Counted from the first letter of the stretch, positions 25,205-34,478 are shown. The stretch: DNA of 64,000 bases from Ammoniphilus resinae (GCF_017873965.1 NZ_JAGGKT010000002.1:410312-474311); one strand, 5' to 3'. The notes: a model not told the origin generated them from the letters alone. Numbers and translations: made by a program.

Positions 25205-26200
25205 ATGAAAGCAATGGTTATTGAAAAGTTTGGAGAGCCATCTGTATTTCAACTAACAGAACTGCCACAACCGGAAGTCACACCAGGGCACGTTCTAATA
25301 CATGTGAAAGCATCAAGCGTCAACCCAGTGGATACAAAAATTCGAGGAGGTTTCATCAAAGCTTTTGCACCCGATTTTCCAGCCGTTTTGCATGGAGATA
25401 TGGCAGGCGTTGTCGTCGGGGTCGGTGAAGGTGTAAACGAGTTTAAACCGGGTGATGAAGTTTATGGCTGTGCAGGTGGTTTTAAAGGGACAGGTGGCGC
25501 CTTAGCGGAGTATATGTTGGCCGATGTCCGTTTGCTTGGCCATAAACCAAAGAACTTAACGATGGAGCAAGCTGCTGCTCTACCACTAGTTGGGATTACT
25601 GCTTGGGAAGCCCTATTTGATAAGGGCCAACTAAAAACCGGACAACATGTCTTGATCCATGCTGCAGCTGGCGGTGTAGGTCATGCTGCCATTCAGCTTG
25701 CAAAGGCAGCAGGTGCAACGGTATATACAACAGCTTCTTCCAAAGAAAAACTGGAGATCGGAAAACGCTTAGGGGCTGATTATACGATCAATTACCGGGA
25801 AGAAAGTGTCGCTGATTATGTTCAAAAATATACAGCAGGCAAAGGGTTTGACATCGTCTTTGATACTGTCGGTGGGGAAAACTTGGATCGTTCCTTTGAA
25901 GCGGCAGCACTTAACGGACAAGTTTTGTGCATCGCTGCCCGTTCTACACACGATTTAACACCCGTTCATTCTAAAGGTCTTTCCCTTCATGTCGTGTTTA
26001 TGCTGTTAAAGATCCTTCAACCTGAACTTCGTCAGCATCACGGACAGATTTTAAAACAAATGAACAAGATCATTGAAGAAGGCAAGCTAGTGCCTTTAAT
26101 TGATCCGAAGAGCTTTACGTTTGAACAAGCTGCAGAGGCACATGCCTACCTTGAATCCAATAAGGCATCTGGCAAAATTGTTTTGACGAATAAGTGGTGA
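25205..26200 (+). CDS. Zinc-independent MDR oxidoreductase, quinone-reductase-like
   Basis: 331 residues, medium-chain dehydrogenase fold. The N-terminal GroES-like domain has ASSVNPVDTKIR and lacks zinc-binding cysteines. The Rossmann motif is AAAGGVGHAAIQLA (about 150-163), followed by the NADP-type YTTASSKEK loop. This fits NADPH-dependent quinone or enone reductases. I chose ATG 25205 because TAGGAGGG lies directly upstream; the longer frame begins before that ribosome site. Confidence 0.82.
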   Translation: MKAMVIEKFGEPSVFQLTELPQPEVTPGHVLIHVKASSVNPVDTKIRGGFIKAFAPDFPAVLHGDMAGVVVGVGEGVNEFKPGDEVYGCAGGFKGTGGALAEYMLADVRLLGHKPKNLTMEQAAALPLVGITAWEALFDKGQLKTGQHVLIHAAAGGVGHAAIQLAKAAGATVYTTASSKEKLEIGKRLGADYTINYREESVADYVQKYTAGKGFDIVFDTVGGENLDRSFEAAALNGQVLCIAARSTHDLTPVHSKGLSLHVVFMLLKILQPELRQHHGQILKQMNKIIEEGKLVPLIDPKSFTFEQAAEAHAYLESNKASGKIVLTNKW

Positions 26201-26204
26201 AATA

Positions 26205-26231
26205 AAAAACCGGGCTAAGCCCGGCTTTTTA
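26205..26231. terminator. Bidirectional intrinsic terminator
   Basis: AAAAACCGGGC and GCCCGGCTTTTT form a GC-rich stem with a 3-base loop between converging genes. Confidence 0.82.
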
Positions 26232-26247
26232 TTTTACTGTTTTTAAT

Positions 26248-27666
26248 TTATTGCCTTGATCCTTCCGGATCACCCCAACATTCAACATGGTTTAATCCCT
26301 TGATATTTGTCACATGAAACTGTGGATCTTTTCCCAATTTCTTTTGCCCAAGATAATCCTGCAGGACCATTATAGCAACCTTTCCGAGCATAACGATTGC
26401 CGCTAGGTTTGTTAAGGCCATAAGTGCCATAAATAAGTCAGCAAGGTCCCAAACAATGCCTACTTTTGCGACCGAACCGAAAAGCACCATGCCAATCACC
26501 GCAAGACGATAGATGAACAGCCAACCTCTGCTATTTTTAATAAATTCAATGTTTGTTTCACCATAGTAATAATTACCGATAACAGAACTAAAGGCTAACA
26601 AGAAGACAGCAACCGCAGCAAATCCCCCCGCCCAAGAACCAATATGTGTGCTTAAGGACGCTTGTACTAATTCGATGCCGGTCAGCCCTTCCGTGCTGTA
26701 AGCATCTGATAAGAGAACGATAAAAGCTGTTGCACTACATATTAGAAGGGTATCCACGAATACGCCAAGCGCTTGGATTAGACCTTGTTTAACAGGGTGG
26801 CTAACATCCGCAGCAGCTGCAGCATTTGGGGCGCTCCCCATCCCTGCCTCATTGGAGAAAAGCCCTCTTTTAATCCCCATCATTACTGCAGCACCCATCC
26901 CGCCTCCGGCAACTTGTGTAATGCCGAAAGCACTTTTAAATATTAACAAAAACGCTGCTGGTAGTTCAGTCACATGGGTAATCATGATATAAATAGCAAG
27001 AAGAACATAGCCGCCAGCCATGATTGGAACCATGAATTCAGTGGCCTTAACAACCCGTCTTATCCCACCAAAAATGATAAAACCTGTCAAAGCAGCAAGT
27101 ATTAGACCTAAAACGAATCGATTTATGTCATAAGCATTTTCTAAAGCTAAGGAAATTGTATTGGCTTGAACAGAGTTAAAGACAAGACCAAAGGAAATGG
27201 TAATCAATACGGCAAATAAAACACCCATCCAGCGCTTATTAAGACCCTTTTCCATATAATACGCCGGACCTCCGCGAAACCCAGTTTTATCCTCAATTTT
27301 ATATATTTGGGCAAGTGTTGCCTCAATAAACGCAGAGGCGGATCCAATTAAAGCTATTAACCACATCCAAAAGACAGCACCAGGTCCACCCGCAGCAATA
27401 GCGATCGCTACGCCTGCTAAATTTCCTGTCCCAACTCGCGATGCGGTACTAATGCAGAAGGCACCAAATGAAGATACTCCTTTTTCCTTTTTGGTCGCGT
27501 CCCCAGCACCTTCACCAAGGAGTCGGACCATTTCTCCCACCATTTTAAACTGGAGGAATCTTGTCTTAAGCGTGAAAAAGGTACCTACCAAAATTAGGGC
27601 AGCTATTAAAATATAAGACCAGAGAATATCATTGCTTATTGTTACAATTTTTTGTAGAAACTCCAT
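26248..27666 (-). CDS. alsT: Sodium:alanine symporter (AGCS family, AlsT-type)
   Basis: 472 residues with about 11 membrane helices. Family hallmarks are visible: GNLAGVAIAIAAGGPGAVFWMW (shown as GNLAGVAIAIAAGGPGAVFW), the FRGGPAYYMEKGL loop and GLFSNEAGMGSAP. AGCS proteins import alanine or glycine (AlsT in B. subtilis takes glutamine or alanine) with sodium. The downstream aspartase gene's product pairs logically with amino-acid uptake, but each gene has its own terminator or gap. Confidence 0.9.
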   Translation of the reverse strand: MEFLQKIVTISNDILWSYILIAALILVGTFFTLKTRFLQFKMVGEMVRLLGEGAGDATKKEKGVSSFGAFCISTASRVGTGNLAGVAIAIAAGGPGAVFWMWLIALIGSASAFIEATLAQIYKIEDKTGFRGGPAYYMEKGLNKRWMGVLFAVLITISFGLVFNSVQANTISLALENAYDINRFVLGLILAALTGFIIFGGIRRVVKATEFMVPIMAGGYVLLAIYIMITHVTELPAAFLLIFKSAFGITQVAGGGMGAAVMMGIKRGLFSNEAGMGSAPNAAAAADVSHPVKQGLIQALGVFVDTLLICSATAFIVLLSDAYSTEGLTGIELVQASLSTHIGSWAGGFAAVAVFLLAFSSVIGNYYYGETNIEFIKNSRGWLFIYRLAVIGMVLFGSVAKVGIVWDLADLFMALMALTNLAAIVMLGKVAIMVLQDYLGQKKLGKDPQFHVTNIKGLNHVECWGDPEGSRQ

Positions 27667-27775
27667 CTTTTAACCACCCTTCCTATTTTAAGATACCTCA
27701 ATCAAAAAATATAATACGAAGTGATTACAAAGTTTCACATGCACATATAACCAATCGCTCCTCTTATACACCTAC

Positions 27776-27810
27776 AAAAAAATAAGCAGCAAAATAAAAT
27801 TGCTGCTTAT
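27776..27810 (-). terminator. Intrinsic terminator of aspA
   Basis: On the minus strand ATAAGCAGCAA and TTGCTGCTTAT form an 11-bp stem followed by seven T. Confidence 0.85.
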
Positions 27811-27824
27811 TTCCTTCAATTGTT

Positions 27825-29255
27825 CTATCTGGTTGGATCCTGCAGTAAATCAGCACCTGCGATCCCTGGATGAGTCATTTCATAAGGGTCTAAAATAACA
27901 TCGAGTTCTTCTTCCGTCAACACATTGTGGAGCAGGCACAGTTCACGGACTGATTTTCCGGTAAGAATCGCCTCTCTCGCAATCCGCGCTGCCGCTTCAT
28001 AACCGAGGTGAGGGTTTACTGCAGTGATGACACCTACACTCTTTTCTACATATTCCTTTAAGCGTTCTTCATTGGCTTCTATTCCAGCCAGACAGTAATC
28101 AGTAAAGACCCGGAACACATTATTCATAATGCTAATCGATTGAATTAGATTAAATACGAGTACAGGCTCCATGACATTTAGTTCCAGCTGCCCTGCTTCA
28201 GAGGCCAAGCAGATCGTATGGTCATTGCCAATCACCTGAAAAGCTACCTGATTGACTACTTCTGCCATTACTGGGTTCACTTTTCCAGGCATGATAGAAG
28301 AACCAGGCTGACGAGCAGGCAAATTAATTTCATTTAAGCCAGCACGTGGACCTGAGGCCATAAACCGTAGATCATTGGCAACTTTTGACATGTTCATCAT
28401 ACAAACTTTTAAAGCTGCCGATACCTCCGTATAAGAATCTGTATTCTGCGTTGCATCGACCAGATGCTCTGCACCTGTCAAAGAAAGTCCGCTGATGCTA
28501 GCAAGATGCTGTACAACACTCTTAATGTAATTGGGGTCCGCATTAAGTCCAGTTCCTACAGCTGTTGCTCCCATATTGACCTCGTACAGATGCTGCCTTG
28601 ACTGCTCAATCCGTTTCATATCTCTTGCAAGCACCCGACGATAGGCTTCAAACTCCTGCCCCAGACGGATCGGCACCGCATCTTGAAGATGGGTACGCCC
28701 CATCTTAATCACATGATCAAATTGCTCGGCCTTTTTCTTAAACATATCATGCATGCTCATCATTGTTTCAAGCAGTTTTTCCAACATGTTTAATGTTGCA
28801 ATATGAATCGCTGTGGGAAAAGCATCATTTGTCGATTGGGACATGTTTACATGTGTATTCGGACTGATTTCTGCATAGTTCCCTTTTCGATCTCCAATCA
28901 ACTCAAGGGCCCGGTTGCCAATCACTTCGTTGGTGTTCATATTAATTGAAGTTCCCGCACCGCCCTGGATGGGATCAACAATAAATTGATCATGCCATTT
29001 CCCTTGAATGATTTCATCGGCTGCTTTCACAATGGCTTCTCCAAATCGCTTGTTTAGCCGATGTGTTTCCATATTTGCCAAGGCTGCTGCTTTTTTCACC
29101 ATTGCCATTGCAACAATTAAAGATTCGTGCAGTCTGTACCCTGTAATTGGAAAGTTTTCTACTGCTCTTAAGGTTTGAATTCCATAATAAGCCTCATTCG
29201 GAATTTCCTTCTCTCCTAGAAAATCCTTCTCTAGGCGAAACCCATTCGTATCCAT
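27825..29255 (-). CDS. aspA: Aspartate ammonia-lyase (aspartase)
   Basis: 476 residues, fumarase/aspartase superfamily. The signature GSSIMPGKVNPV with the catalytic serine is visible, as are SQSTNDAFPTAIHIA and GGAGTSINMNTNEV. Spacing and the N-terminal IPNEAYYGIQTLRA fit aspartase rather than class II fumarase. It converts L-aspartate to fumarate and ammonia for aspartate catabolism. It has a terminator and lies 62 bases after an MFS gene on the same strand. Confidence 0.88.
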   Translation of the reverse strand: MDTNGFRLEKDFLGEKEIPNEAYYGIQTLRAVENFPITGYRLHESLIVAMAMVKKAAALANMETHRLNKRFGEAIVKAADEIIQGKWHDQFIVDPIQGGAGTSINMNTNEVIGNRALELIGDRKGNYAEISPNTHVNMSQSTNDAFPTAIHIATLNMLEKLLETMMSMHDMFKKKAEQFDHVIKMGRTHLQDAVPIRLGQEFEAYRRVLARDMKRIEQSRQHLYEVNMGATAVGTGLNADPNYIKSVVQHLASISGLSLTGAEHLVDATQNTDSYTEVSAALKVCMMNMSKVANDLRFMASGPRAGLNEINLPARQPGSSIMPGKVNPVMAEVVNQVAFQVIGNDHTICLASEAGQLELNVMEPVLVFNLIQSISIMNNVFRVFTDYCLAGIEANEERLKEYVEKSVGVITAVNPHLGYEAAARIAREAILTGKSVRELCLLHNVLTEEELDVILDPYEMTHPGIAGADLLQDPTR

Positions 29256-29317
29256 GATCTAACTCCCAACTTTCTTTTAAATATTGGACTTCACGACCAT
29301 AGTTAGATTATACCATT

Positions 29318-30484
29318 TTAACTAATAAATGATTCTGTTTTCTGGGAAGTTGAGTGTCCTTTGCGTAAATGCATGTAAGTAAAAAGAGCTAGAACAGTCC
29401 CTATAAATGTAATGGAAGCATTTAATTGATAAGTGAATCTCGGACCAAACTGATCAATCAGATAACCCCCCAGAGAATTTCCTATGATCCCCGCCAAACC
29501 TAAAAAAGTAGCCGTCAAAACTGCGGTTCCTGTTGACTGCAGCTCTTGTGGAACAATTCTTGTCACATAACGTAACGAAGCGGCAAAAAATAAAGTAAAT
29601 GTAAGGCTTTGCGACATTTGCAGAAAGATGAGTGTTGTGGGATGATCTACGATACTAAATAGCAACCATCTACATGTGTAAAGTAAAGCAGCCAGGACGA
29701 ACATCGATAATTCACTGAATCGGCGAAAAATCAGGGACATACATAAAAAAACTGGAACTTCGCTCATCGCCGAAACTAAAGAGGCTGCTCCTATTTCCAT
29801 TTTCGTGGCACCTAAACTGTTCATAAAAATAGAAAACATACTTTCATTGATTCGTGCGGGAATGGAAACAATTAAGGTTAAAAATAAAAACCATAGGAGG
29901 CTCGTGTTTCCAAAAAGCCTGGATAACTCTCGTCTGCTAATCTTTGCTTGACGGTTACTACTATCTTCTAACCCCAAGCTAGTCATGATCGTCAAAGTAA
30001 GAAGTACCGCATATATCAAACCTAAATAGCCAATTCCGCAGTTTCCTAAGGCCATCCCTAGAGCCAAGGCAGTCAGGGAAAACCCAACAGAACCCCATAA
30101 TCGAATGGACCCGTAATTTAACCCCCTCTTTTGTGCATAGGCAATGATAAGGCTATCACTTAGAGGTTGGATCGGCGTCATAAAAAACATAAATAATAGC
30201 ATAAAAAACCAAATAGGATAAAAAGAATCTGCTGAAAAAATACCGATACTCGCAAGCAATGCCAACACCATAATAAGAAGAAGAACCTTTTTCACGGTTT
30301 GACGCCTGTCACTGACGTAACCCCACAGAGGTTGGGCGAAAATTGAGATAAACGGCCCAGCGGTAAGAACCAAGCCAATCTCGGTCGGGGATAATCCCTT
30401 ATCTTGGAAATATAAGGGGATAAAAGGAGCTATACAGGCCATTGAAGCATAAAAGAGAAACGTATAACTAGATAAAAAGATCAT
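29318..30484 (-). CDS. MFS transporter, nucleoside:H+ symporter/LacY-like
   Basis: 388 residues with about 12 membrane helices. The loop 2-3 motif is WGYVSDRRQTVKKV, and the N-terminal YTFLFYASMACIAPFIPLYF pattern resembles the MFS_1-like group near LacY and NupG. I chose ATG 30484 because GGAGGC lies 6 bases upstream; the frame extends in front of that without a ribosome site. A terminator-like hairpin separates it from the CoA-transferase gene, so it may be only partly co-transcribed with the GntR operon. Confidence 0.78.
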   Translation of the reverse strand: MIFLSSYTFLFYASMACIAPFIPLYFQDKGLSPTEIGLVLTAGPFISIFAQPLWGYVSDRRQTVKKVLLLIMVLALLASIGIFSADSFYPIWFFMLLFMFFMTPIQPLSDSLIIAYAQKRGLNYGSIRLWGSVGFSLTALALGMALGNCGIGYLGLIYAVLLTLTIMTSLGLEDSSNRQAKISRRELSRLFGNTSLLWFLFLTLIVSIPARINESMFSIFMNSLGATKMEIGAASLVSAMSEVPVFLCMSLIFRRFSELSMFVLAALLYTCRWLLFSIVDHPTTLIFLQMSQSLTFTLFFAASLRYVTRIVPQELQSTGTAVLTATFLGLAGIIGNSLGGYLIDQFGPRFTYQLNASITFIGTVLALFTYMHLRKGHSTSQKTESFIS

Positions 30485-30540
30485 GACTGAGCCTCCGGTG
30501 TCATCATAAATATGCAAATTTAATAATAATCATTGTACAC

Positions 30541-30577
30541 GAAAAAGAGCGTCAATTCCCATAAGAATTAACGCTCT
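30541..30577 (-). terminator. Intrinsic terminator after the CaiB-type CoA-transferase gene
   Basis: On the minus strand AGAGCGTTAATT and AATTGACGCTCT form a 12-bp stem with one wobble, followed by TTTTTC. It would end the GntR-lyase-transferase transcript. Confidence 0.75.
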
Positions 30578-30588
30578 ATCAACTCTAT

Positions 30589-31791
30589 TTAAATGATCCC
30601 TTTTTCACCCATCAAACGAATCTGCTCTTCCGTCAAACCAATTTCTTTTAAAACTTCAATATTATGTTCACCCATTTGGGGACCTAACCACTTGACCTCC
30701 CCTGGTGTTTTGCTAAGCTTTGGTACAATTCCTGGCACCTTCATACTGCCTACATCCGGATGACTCACTTCAAGTATCATTTCCCGAGCTTGGAAATGAG
30801 GATCCTTCATCATGTCTTCTGCATTATAAATCGGTCCCGCAGGAATCCCATTGTTATTTAAGACATCTAGACAATCGGAAAGGTTATATTGGTTCACCCA
30901 CTGAGAAATCATTGAATCAATCATATCCACATGTTGGCTCCGGCGATCGTTGGTTAAAAATCGTTCGTCACCAACCAAATCCGAGCGATCCATCACTTTC
31001 AACAGTCTCTGAAATATATTATCGCCGTTTGCCGCAAGCACAATATACTTTTCATCCTTTGTTTGATATATATTTGACGGGACAATTCCAGGCAATACGG
31101 ATCCCGTTCTTTCCCGAATGACACCTTTCTTGTCATATTCCGGAATCATACTCTCCATCAAACTGTAAATCGCCTCGTATAAAGCGACATCAATTTCCTG
31201 TCCCGTTCCTCCGCCCTGTGCGTCACGGTGATACAGAGCCATCATGATCCCAATTACAGAGTACAGAGAGGCCACGGAATCCCCGATGCTTATCCCGACT
31301 CTCGTTGGAGCACGGTCAGGATAGCCTGTAAGGTAGCGTAATCCGCCCATCGCTTCTCCAATGGCGCCATACCCCGCACGGTCACTATAAGGGCCATCCT
31401 GGCCAAATCCAGAAATATGGCAGGTGATCAAACGAGGATTAATCACATCTAAAGTCTGTACATCAAGCCCCCATTTCGCAATCGTTCCTGGGCGGAAATT
31501 CTCGATCAGCACATCTGTCTCTTCCAAAAGACGTTTAATGATGTCCATCCCTTCCTCGGTTCTCATATCTACGGTAATACATTTTTTGTTACGGGATTGG
31601 ACATACCACCAAAGAGATGTACCGTTATGCAATACCCTCCAGTTTCGTATCGCATCTCCGTTCTTCGGTAATTCAACCTTGATCACTTCAGCACCAAATT
31701 CCGCCAATATTCTAGAGGCAAAAGGACCGGCAATTAAGGAGCCCATTTCTAACACTCGAACACCAGCTAAAGGTAACTTTTTTTTCTCCAC
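30589..31791 (-). CDS. CaiB/BaiF (family III) CoA-transferase
   Basis: 400 residues from GTG 31791. Family features: LAGVRVLEMGSLIAGPFASR at the start, the interlocked-dimer segment SRNKKCITVDMR, the catalytic Asp in GISIGDSVAS, and the C-terminal GPQMGEHNIEVL. These enzymes move CoA between carboxylic acids. With the adjacent HMG-CoA-lyase-type gene, 26 bases upstream, it probably activates a hydroxy-dicarboxylate for cleavage. The GTG was chosen because the longer frame to 31854 overlaps the lyase gene. The ribosome site (GGTGGTGAT) is weak, so coupling to the lyase is likely. Confidence 0.85.
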   Translation of the reverse strand: MEKKKLPLAGVRVLEMGSLIAGPFASRILAEFGAEVIKVELPKNGDAIRNWRVLHNGTSLWWYVQSRNKKCITVDMRTEEGMDIIKRLLEETDVLIENFRPGTIAKWGLDVQTLDVINPRLITCHISGFGQDGPYSDRAGYGAIGEAMGGLRYLTGYPDRAPTRVGISIGDSVASLYSVIGIMMALYHRDAQGGGTGQEIDVALYEAIYSLMESMIPEYDKKGVIRERTGSVLPGIVPSNIYQTKDEKYIVLAANGDNIFQRLLKVMDRSDLVGDERFLTNDRRSQHVDMIDSMISQWVNQYNLSDCLDVLNNNGIPAGPIYNAEDMMKDPHFQAREMILEVSHPDVGSMKVPGIVPKLSKTPGEVKWLGPQMGEHNIEVLKEIGLTEEQIRLMGEKGII

Positions 31792-31817
31792 TGATTCATC
31801 ACCACCAATGATAAGAT

Positions 31818-32726
31818 TTATTTCACTGCGCTGCCAGACTTCCGAACCTTCCATATTTGACTGTCCATCGGTTTTTGAAATTCCCTACTTAATGCATCTG
31901 ACGCTCTAATTAATCCGTCTATTTGAATACCTGTTTCAATTCCCATGTTATGAAGCATATCCACAAGGTCTTCTGATGAAATATTCCCTGTAGCGCCAGG
32001 GGCATATGGACAACCACCTAATCCTCCAACACTGCTGTCAAAGGCAACGATGCCTGCATGAAGACCCGCGATCACGTTGGCCAATCCGCGACCATATGTA
32101 TCATGGAAATGAAGTTCAAAATCAATTCCCGTGAATTCCTTCCTAATCTTTGTTACCCAGTCATACACCTGTGCTGGACCCGCAATACCAATTGTGTCAC
32201 ATAAGCCAATGCGTTCGAATCCGTTATTCACTAACTGATCAACGACCTGAAGAATTCGATCCAAACCCGGATTTCCTTCAAACGGACAACCGAAGACCGT
32301 AGATAATGAAGCCCTTATTTTAAACCCATCAGATTTAGCGCGAGCGACTAAATCCTTTAATTCCGTTATGGAGTCCTGTGTTGTGCGATTCAAATTTTTC
32401 CGGCTATGCGAATCAGTTGCAGATAAAACAAAAGTTACACCATGAACCCCGCTTTTTATTGCTCGTTCGTACCCCCTAGCATTTGGAACAAGTGCGAAAA
32501 GAGTTGCAGGCAAATCTTTAACCGCTTCTAGTACCTCTTCCGCATCCGCTAGATTTGGGGTCCATTTGGGATGAACAAAGGAAGTAGCTTCAATTTCCTT
32601 CACACCTGCCTGGACGAGATTTTTAATTAAGTTAATTTTTTCTGCTGTAGGTAAATTAATAGGCTCATTTTGCAGTCCGTCTCTTGGACCTACCTCAGTA
32701 ATTCTCACTTTTTTTGGCAAATTCAT
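31818..32726 (-). CDS. Hydroxymethylglutaryl-CoA lyase, canonical active site
   Basis: 302 residues, HMGL TIM barrel. Canonical motifs are present: TEVGPRDGLQNE (catalytic Arg, metal Asp), the metal-binding ELHFHDTYG histidines, and the cysteine loop GGLGGCPYAPGATGN. The family cleaves HMG-CoA to acetoacetate and acetyl-CoA. With the CoA-transferase next door it could act on an imported 3-hydroxy-3-methyl dicarboxylate or on leucine/isoprenoid-derived HMG-CoA. The ATG follows GGGAGGT. It is the second gene of the GntR-led operon. Confidence 0.88.
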   Translation of the reverse strand: MNLPKKVRITEVGPRDGLQNEPINLPTAEKINLIKNLVQAGVKEIEATSFVHPKWTPNLADAEEVLEAVKDLPATLFALVPNARGYERAIKSGVHGVTFVLSATDSHSRKNLNRTTQDSITELKDLVARAKSDGFKIRASLSTVFGCPFEGNPGLDRILQVVDQLVNNGFERIGLCDTIGIAGPAQVYDWVTKIRKEFTGIDFELHFHDTYGRGLANVIAGLHAGIVAFDSSVGGLGGCPYAPGATGNISSEDLVDMLHNMGIETGIQIDGLIRASDALSREFQKPMDSQIWKVRKSGSAVK

Positions 32727-32780
32727 AACACTACCTCCCTATTATTTTCCTGGAAATCTTTTGAAGCAACATCTAACTAC

Positions 32781-33443
32781 TTAGTCCAAAAATGAAAGAC
32801 CTGTTAAAAGATGATTTAAATCTGATAGAACATGGTTTTTCATTAATTCTTCTGCCTTGTCTGCATCCCGGTTCACAATGGCTTGAAAAATCTCCTTATG
32901 TTCTGCTAGAAAGTAGGAACGAAACCCGATTTTGCTATTAATTCTCCGATATCTTAAAATTTGTGTTCGAATCTGTTCCATCATTTGTTGTAAGGGTGGA
33001 TTTTTACTACTTAGGATGATTACATCATGAAAATAGGTGTTCTTCTCAATTACCTTTTTTAAGTCTCCCATTTCAAGAAAATGACTGGCGAGAAGCAAGC
33101 TTTCTTCGATACCAGACAGTTCTTCTTTGGATATATGTGCCACTGCTTTTCGGGCTGCTAACCCTTCTAGAGCCGCTCGACATTCAAATAAGCCAGCCAT
33201 TGTTCCTTTACTAAGCGGTGTCACCTCCGCCCCCTGTGAAGGAATAAACGTGACCAATCCTTCCCTTTCTAGTCTTCTTAACGCTTCGCGAACCGGCGTC
33301 CTGCTTGTTTCCAATTGATCCGCTATTTTCGCTTCTGCTAACTTTTGTCCGGGCAAAAATTCTCCGTTTACAATCGCATTTTTAATAGAAAGATATACTT
33401 GTTCGTAGAGGTTTCTTTTCTTAGGTTCGAGCCCTGTTTGCAT
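32781..33443 (-). CDS. GntR-family repressor, FadR/FCD subfamily
   Basis: 220 residues. The N-terminal winged helix-turn-helix shows LYEQVYLSIKNAI, RTPVREALRRLEREGLV and a C-terminal helical FCD domain whose metal-binding histidines fall in TYFHDVII, LAEHKEIF and MKNHVLSD. FCD regulators bind small carboxylates. It is the first gene of the operon and probably represses it through the operators at 33471-33516, being released by the pathway substrate or its CoA ester (inference). AAGGAGG precedes the ATG. Confidence 0.88.
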   Translation of the reverse strand: MQTGLEPKKRNLYEQVYLSIKNAIVNGEFLPGQKLAEAKIADQLETSRTPVREALRRLEREGLVTFIPSQGAEVTPLSKGTMAGLFECRAALEGLAARKAVAHISKEELSGIEESLLLASHFLEMGDLKKVIEKNTYFHDVIILSSKNPPLQQMMEQIRTQILRYRRINSKIGFRSYFLAEHKEIFQAIVNRDADKAEELMKNHVLSDLNHLLTGLSFLD

Positions 33444-33470
33444 TGTTTCGCCTCCTTCCGCTATCTAGTC

Positions 33471-33516
33471 GCATACAATTTTTATAACTGTATACAATCC
33501 GTCATGTGGTATACAT
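33471..33516 (-). promoter_or_regulatory. Three GTATACAA-type operator repeats spaced 19 bp
   Basis: GCATACAA (33471), GTATACAA (33490) and GTATACAT (33509) start exactly 19 bases apart between the -10 box and the GntR start codon. The repeats are half-palindromic (GTATAC), typical of GntR/FCD operators, and the first overlaps the predicted transcription start. Autorepression is the simplest reading. Confidence 0.6.
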
Positions 33517-33521
33517 AAGTA

Positions 33522-33551
33522 ATTATAAGTTGGTTATTATATAATTGTCAA
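33522..33551 (-). promoter_or_regulatory. Consensus sigma-A promoter of the GntR operon
   Basis: On the minus strand a perfect TTGACA (33546-33551) and a perfect TATAAT (33522-33527) are separated by 18 bases. Transcription should start near 33515, inside the outermost operator repeat. Confidence 0.75.
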
Positions 33552-33691
33552 TCTTGTTTGTATTTTATAAATACTTAAATCGCATTTTAATTAATATATC
33601 CTCCATCTGTGCTACTCCAAAGGTAGATCTTAGATCCACCGAGGAACTTATTTCGAAACAGAAAGACTATCCTATCCCCTTCTATCCTTGA

Positions 33692-33920
33692 GGTTATGAT
33701 GACAAAAATACCCTTTAGAATATGTGAAAATGGTCATCACTGGGGTTATGATGACCAAAATACACTTTAGAATATATGAAAATGGTCATCACTGGGGTTA
33801 TGATGACCAAAATACACTTTAGAATATGTGAAAATGGTCATCACCGGGGTTATGTTGACCAAAATACACTTTAGAAGATGTCAAAATGGTCATCACCGGG
33901 GTTATGATGACCAAAATCCC
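33692..33920. repeat. 52-bp tandem repeat array, four copies plus a partial fifth
   Basis: Units start at 33692, 33744, 33796, 33848 and 33900, each beginning GGTTATGATGACC (first and fourth copies have one change) and ending ATGGTCATCACYGG. Across each junction TGGTCATCA and TGATGACCA form a 9-bp inverted repeat with a 9-base loop, so the array can form a row of hairpins. Copies differ at only a few bases. It carries no open frame of note. It fills most of the 504-base gap between the GntR promoter and the 3' end of the ChrA gene. The rest of 33552-33691 is AT-rich without features I recognise. Confidence 0.9.
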
Positions 33921-33947
33921 AAGTTAACCAAGCATCTGTGATAGATT

Positions 33948-34478
33948 TTAGCCTAAAAATATCCCCCCATATCCCAACGTCCCAGCAATCACAAATGCTG
34001 GATGTACCTTTTTCCATTGTAACGCTAGGTAACTTGCAACAAGTAAAAAGAGGGTGTGCCATATACCTGAACCTTCAAAAGCGACTACAGTGAATTGAAC
34101 CGCCAACATTCCTAACATGATTCCAATAGCCGGTAATACAAATTTACTAATCTCTTTAATATAGGGGTTATCTTTTAAATGGTTAAGGAATTTATACAAT
34201 AAGATCATTGCTAAGGAGGAGGGTAGGACGGTGGCAAACAATGCGAGAGCCACCCCTCCAATACCGGCCACTTCATAGCCGACGTATGCACCCAATTTGG
34301 TTGAGATCGGGCCAGGAAGGGCATTGGCGATCGCCAGGATATCCCCGAATTCCTTAAGGTTCAGCCACTTGTAATGATCAACAACCTCCGCCTGATAGAG
34401 GGGAATAGATGCCGGTCCCCCGCCATAGCCTAATAAATTTGAAATAAAAAAGGCCCACACAAGATGTAAAAAACTCAT
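33948..34478 (-). CDS. Chromate transporter family protein (ChrA half), second copy
   Basis: 176 residues, about five to six membrane helices, one CHR domain. The family motif is seen twice over the pair; here FFISNLLGYGGGPASIPLYQ and ALPGPISTKLGAYVGYEVAG. Short CHR proteins are encoded in pairs and work as heterodimers that export chromate or an unknown physiological anion. Its start overlaps the stop of the first half by four bases. It is the last gene of the minus-strand cluster. Confidence 0.82.
   Translation of the reverse strand: MSFLHLVWAFFISNLLGYGGGPASIPLYQAEVVDHYKWLNLKEFGDILAIANALPGPISTKLGAYVGYEVAGIGGVALALFATVLPSSLAMILLYKFLNHLKDNPYIKEISKFVLPAIGIMLGMLAVQFTVVAFEGSGIWHTLFLLVASYLALQWKKVHPAFVIAGTLGYGGIFLG

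Noticed and set aside
27700-27760. GTGATTACAAAGTTTCAC as another CRP/FNR site
   Set aside because: The half-sites are nine or more bases apart, not six, and no -10 box lies at the right distance.
33692-33920. Repeat array as a CRISPR
   Set aside because: The whole 52-bp unit is conserved, so there are no unique spacers, and no cas genes are nearby.
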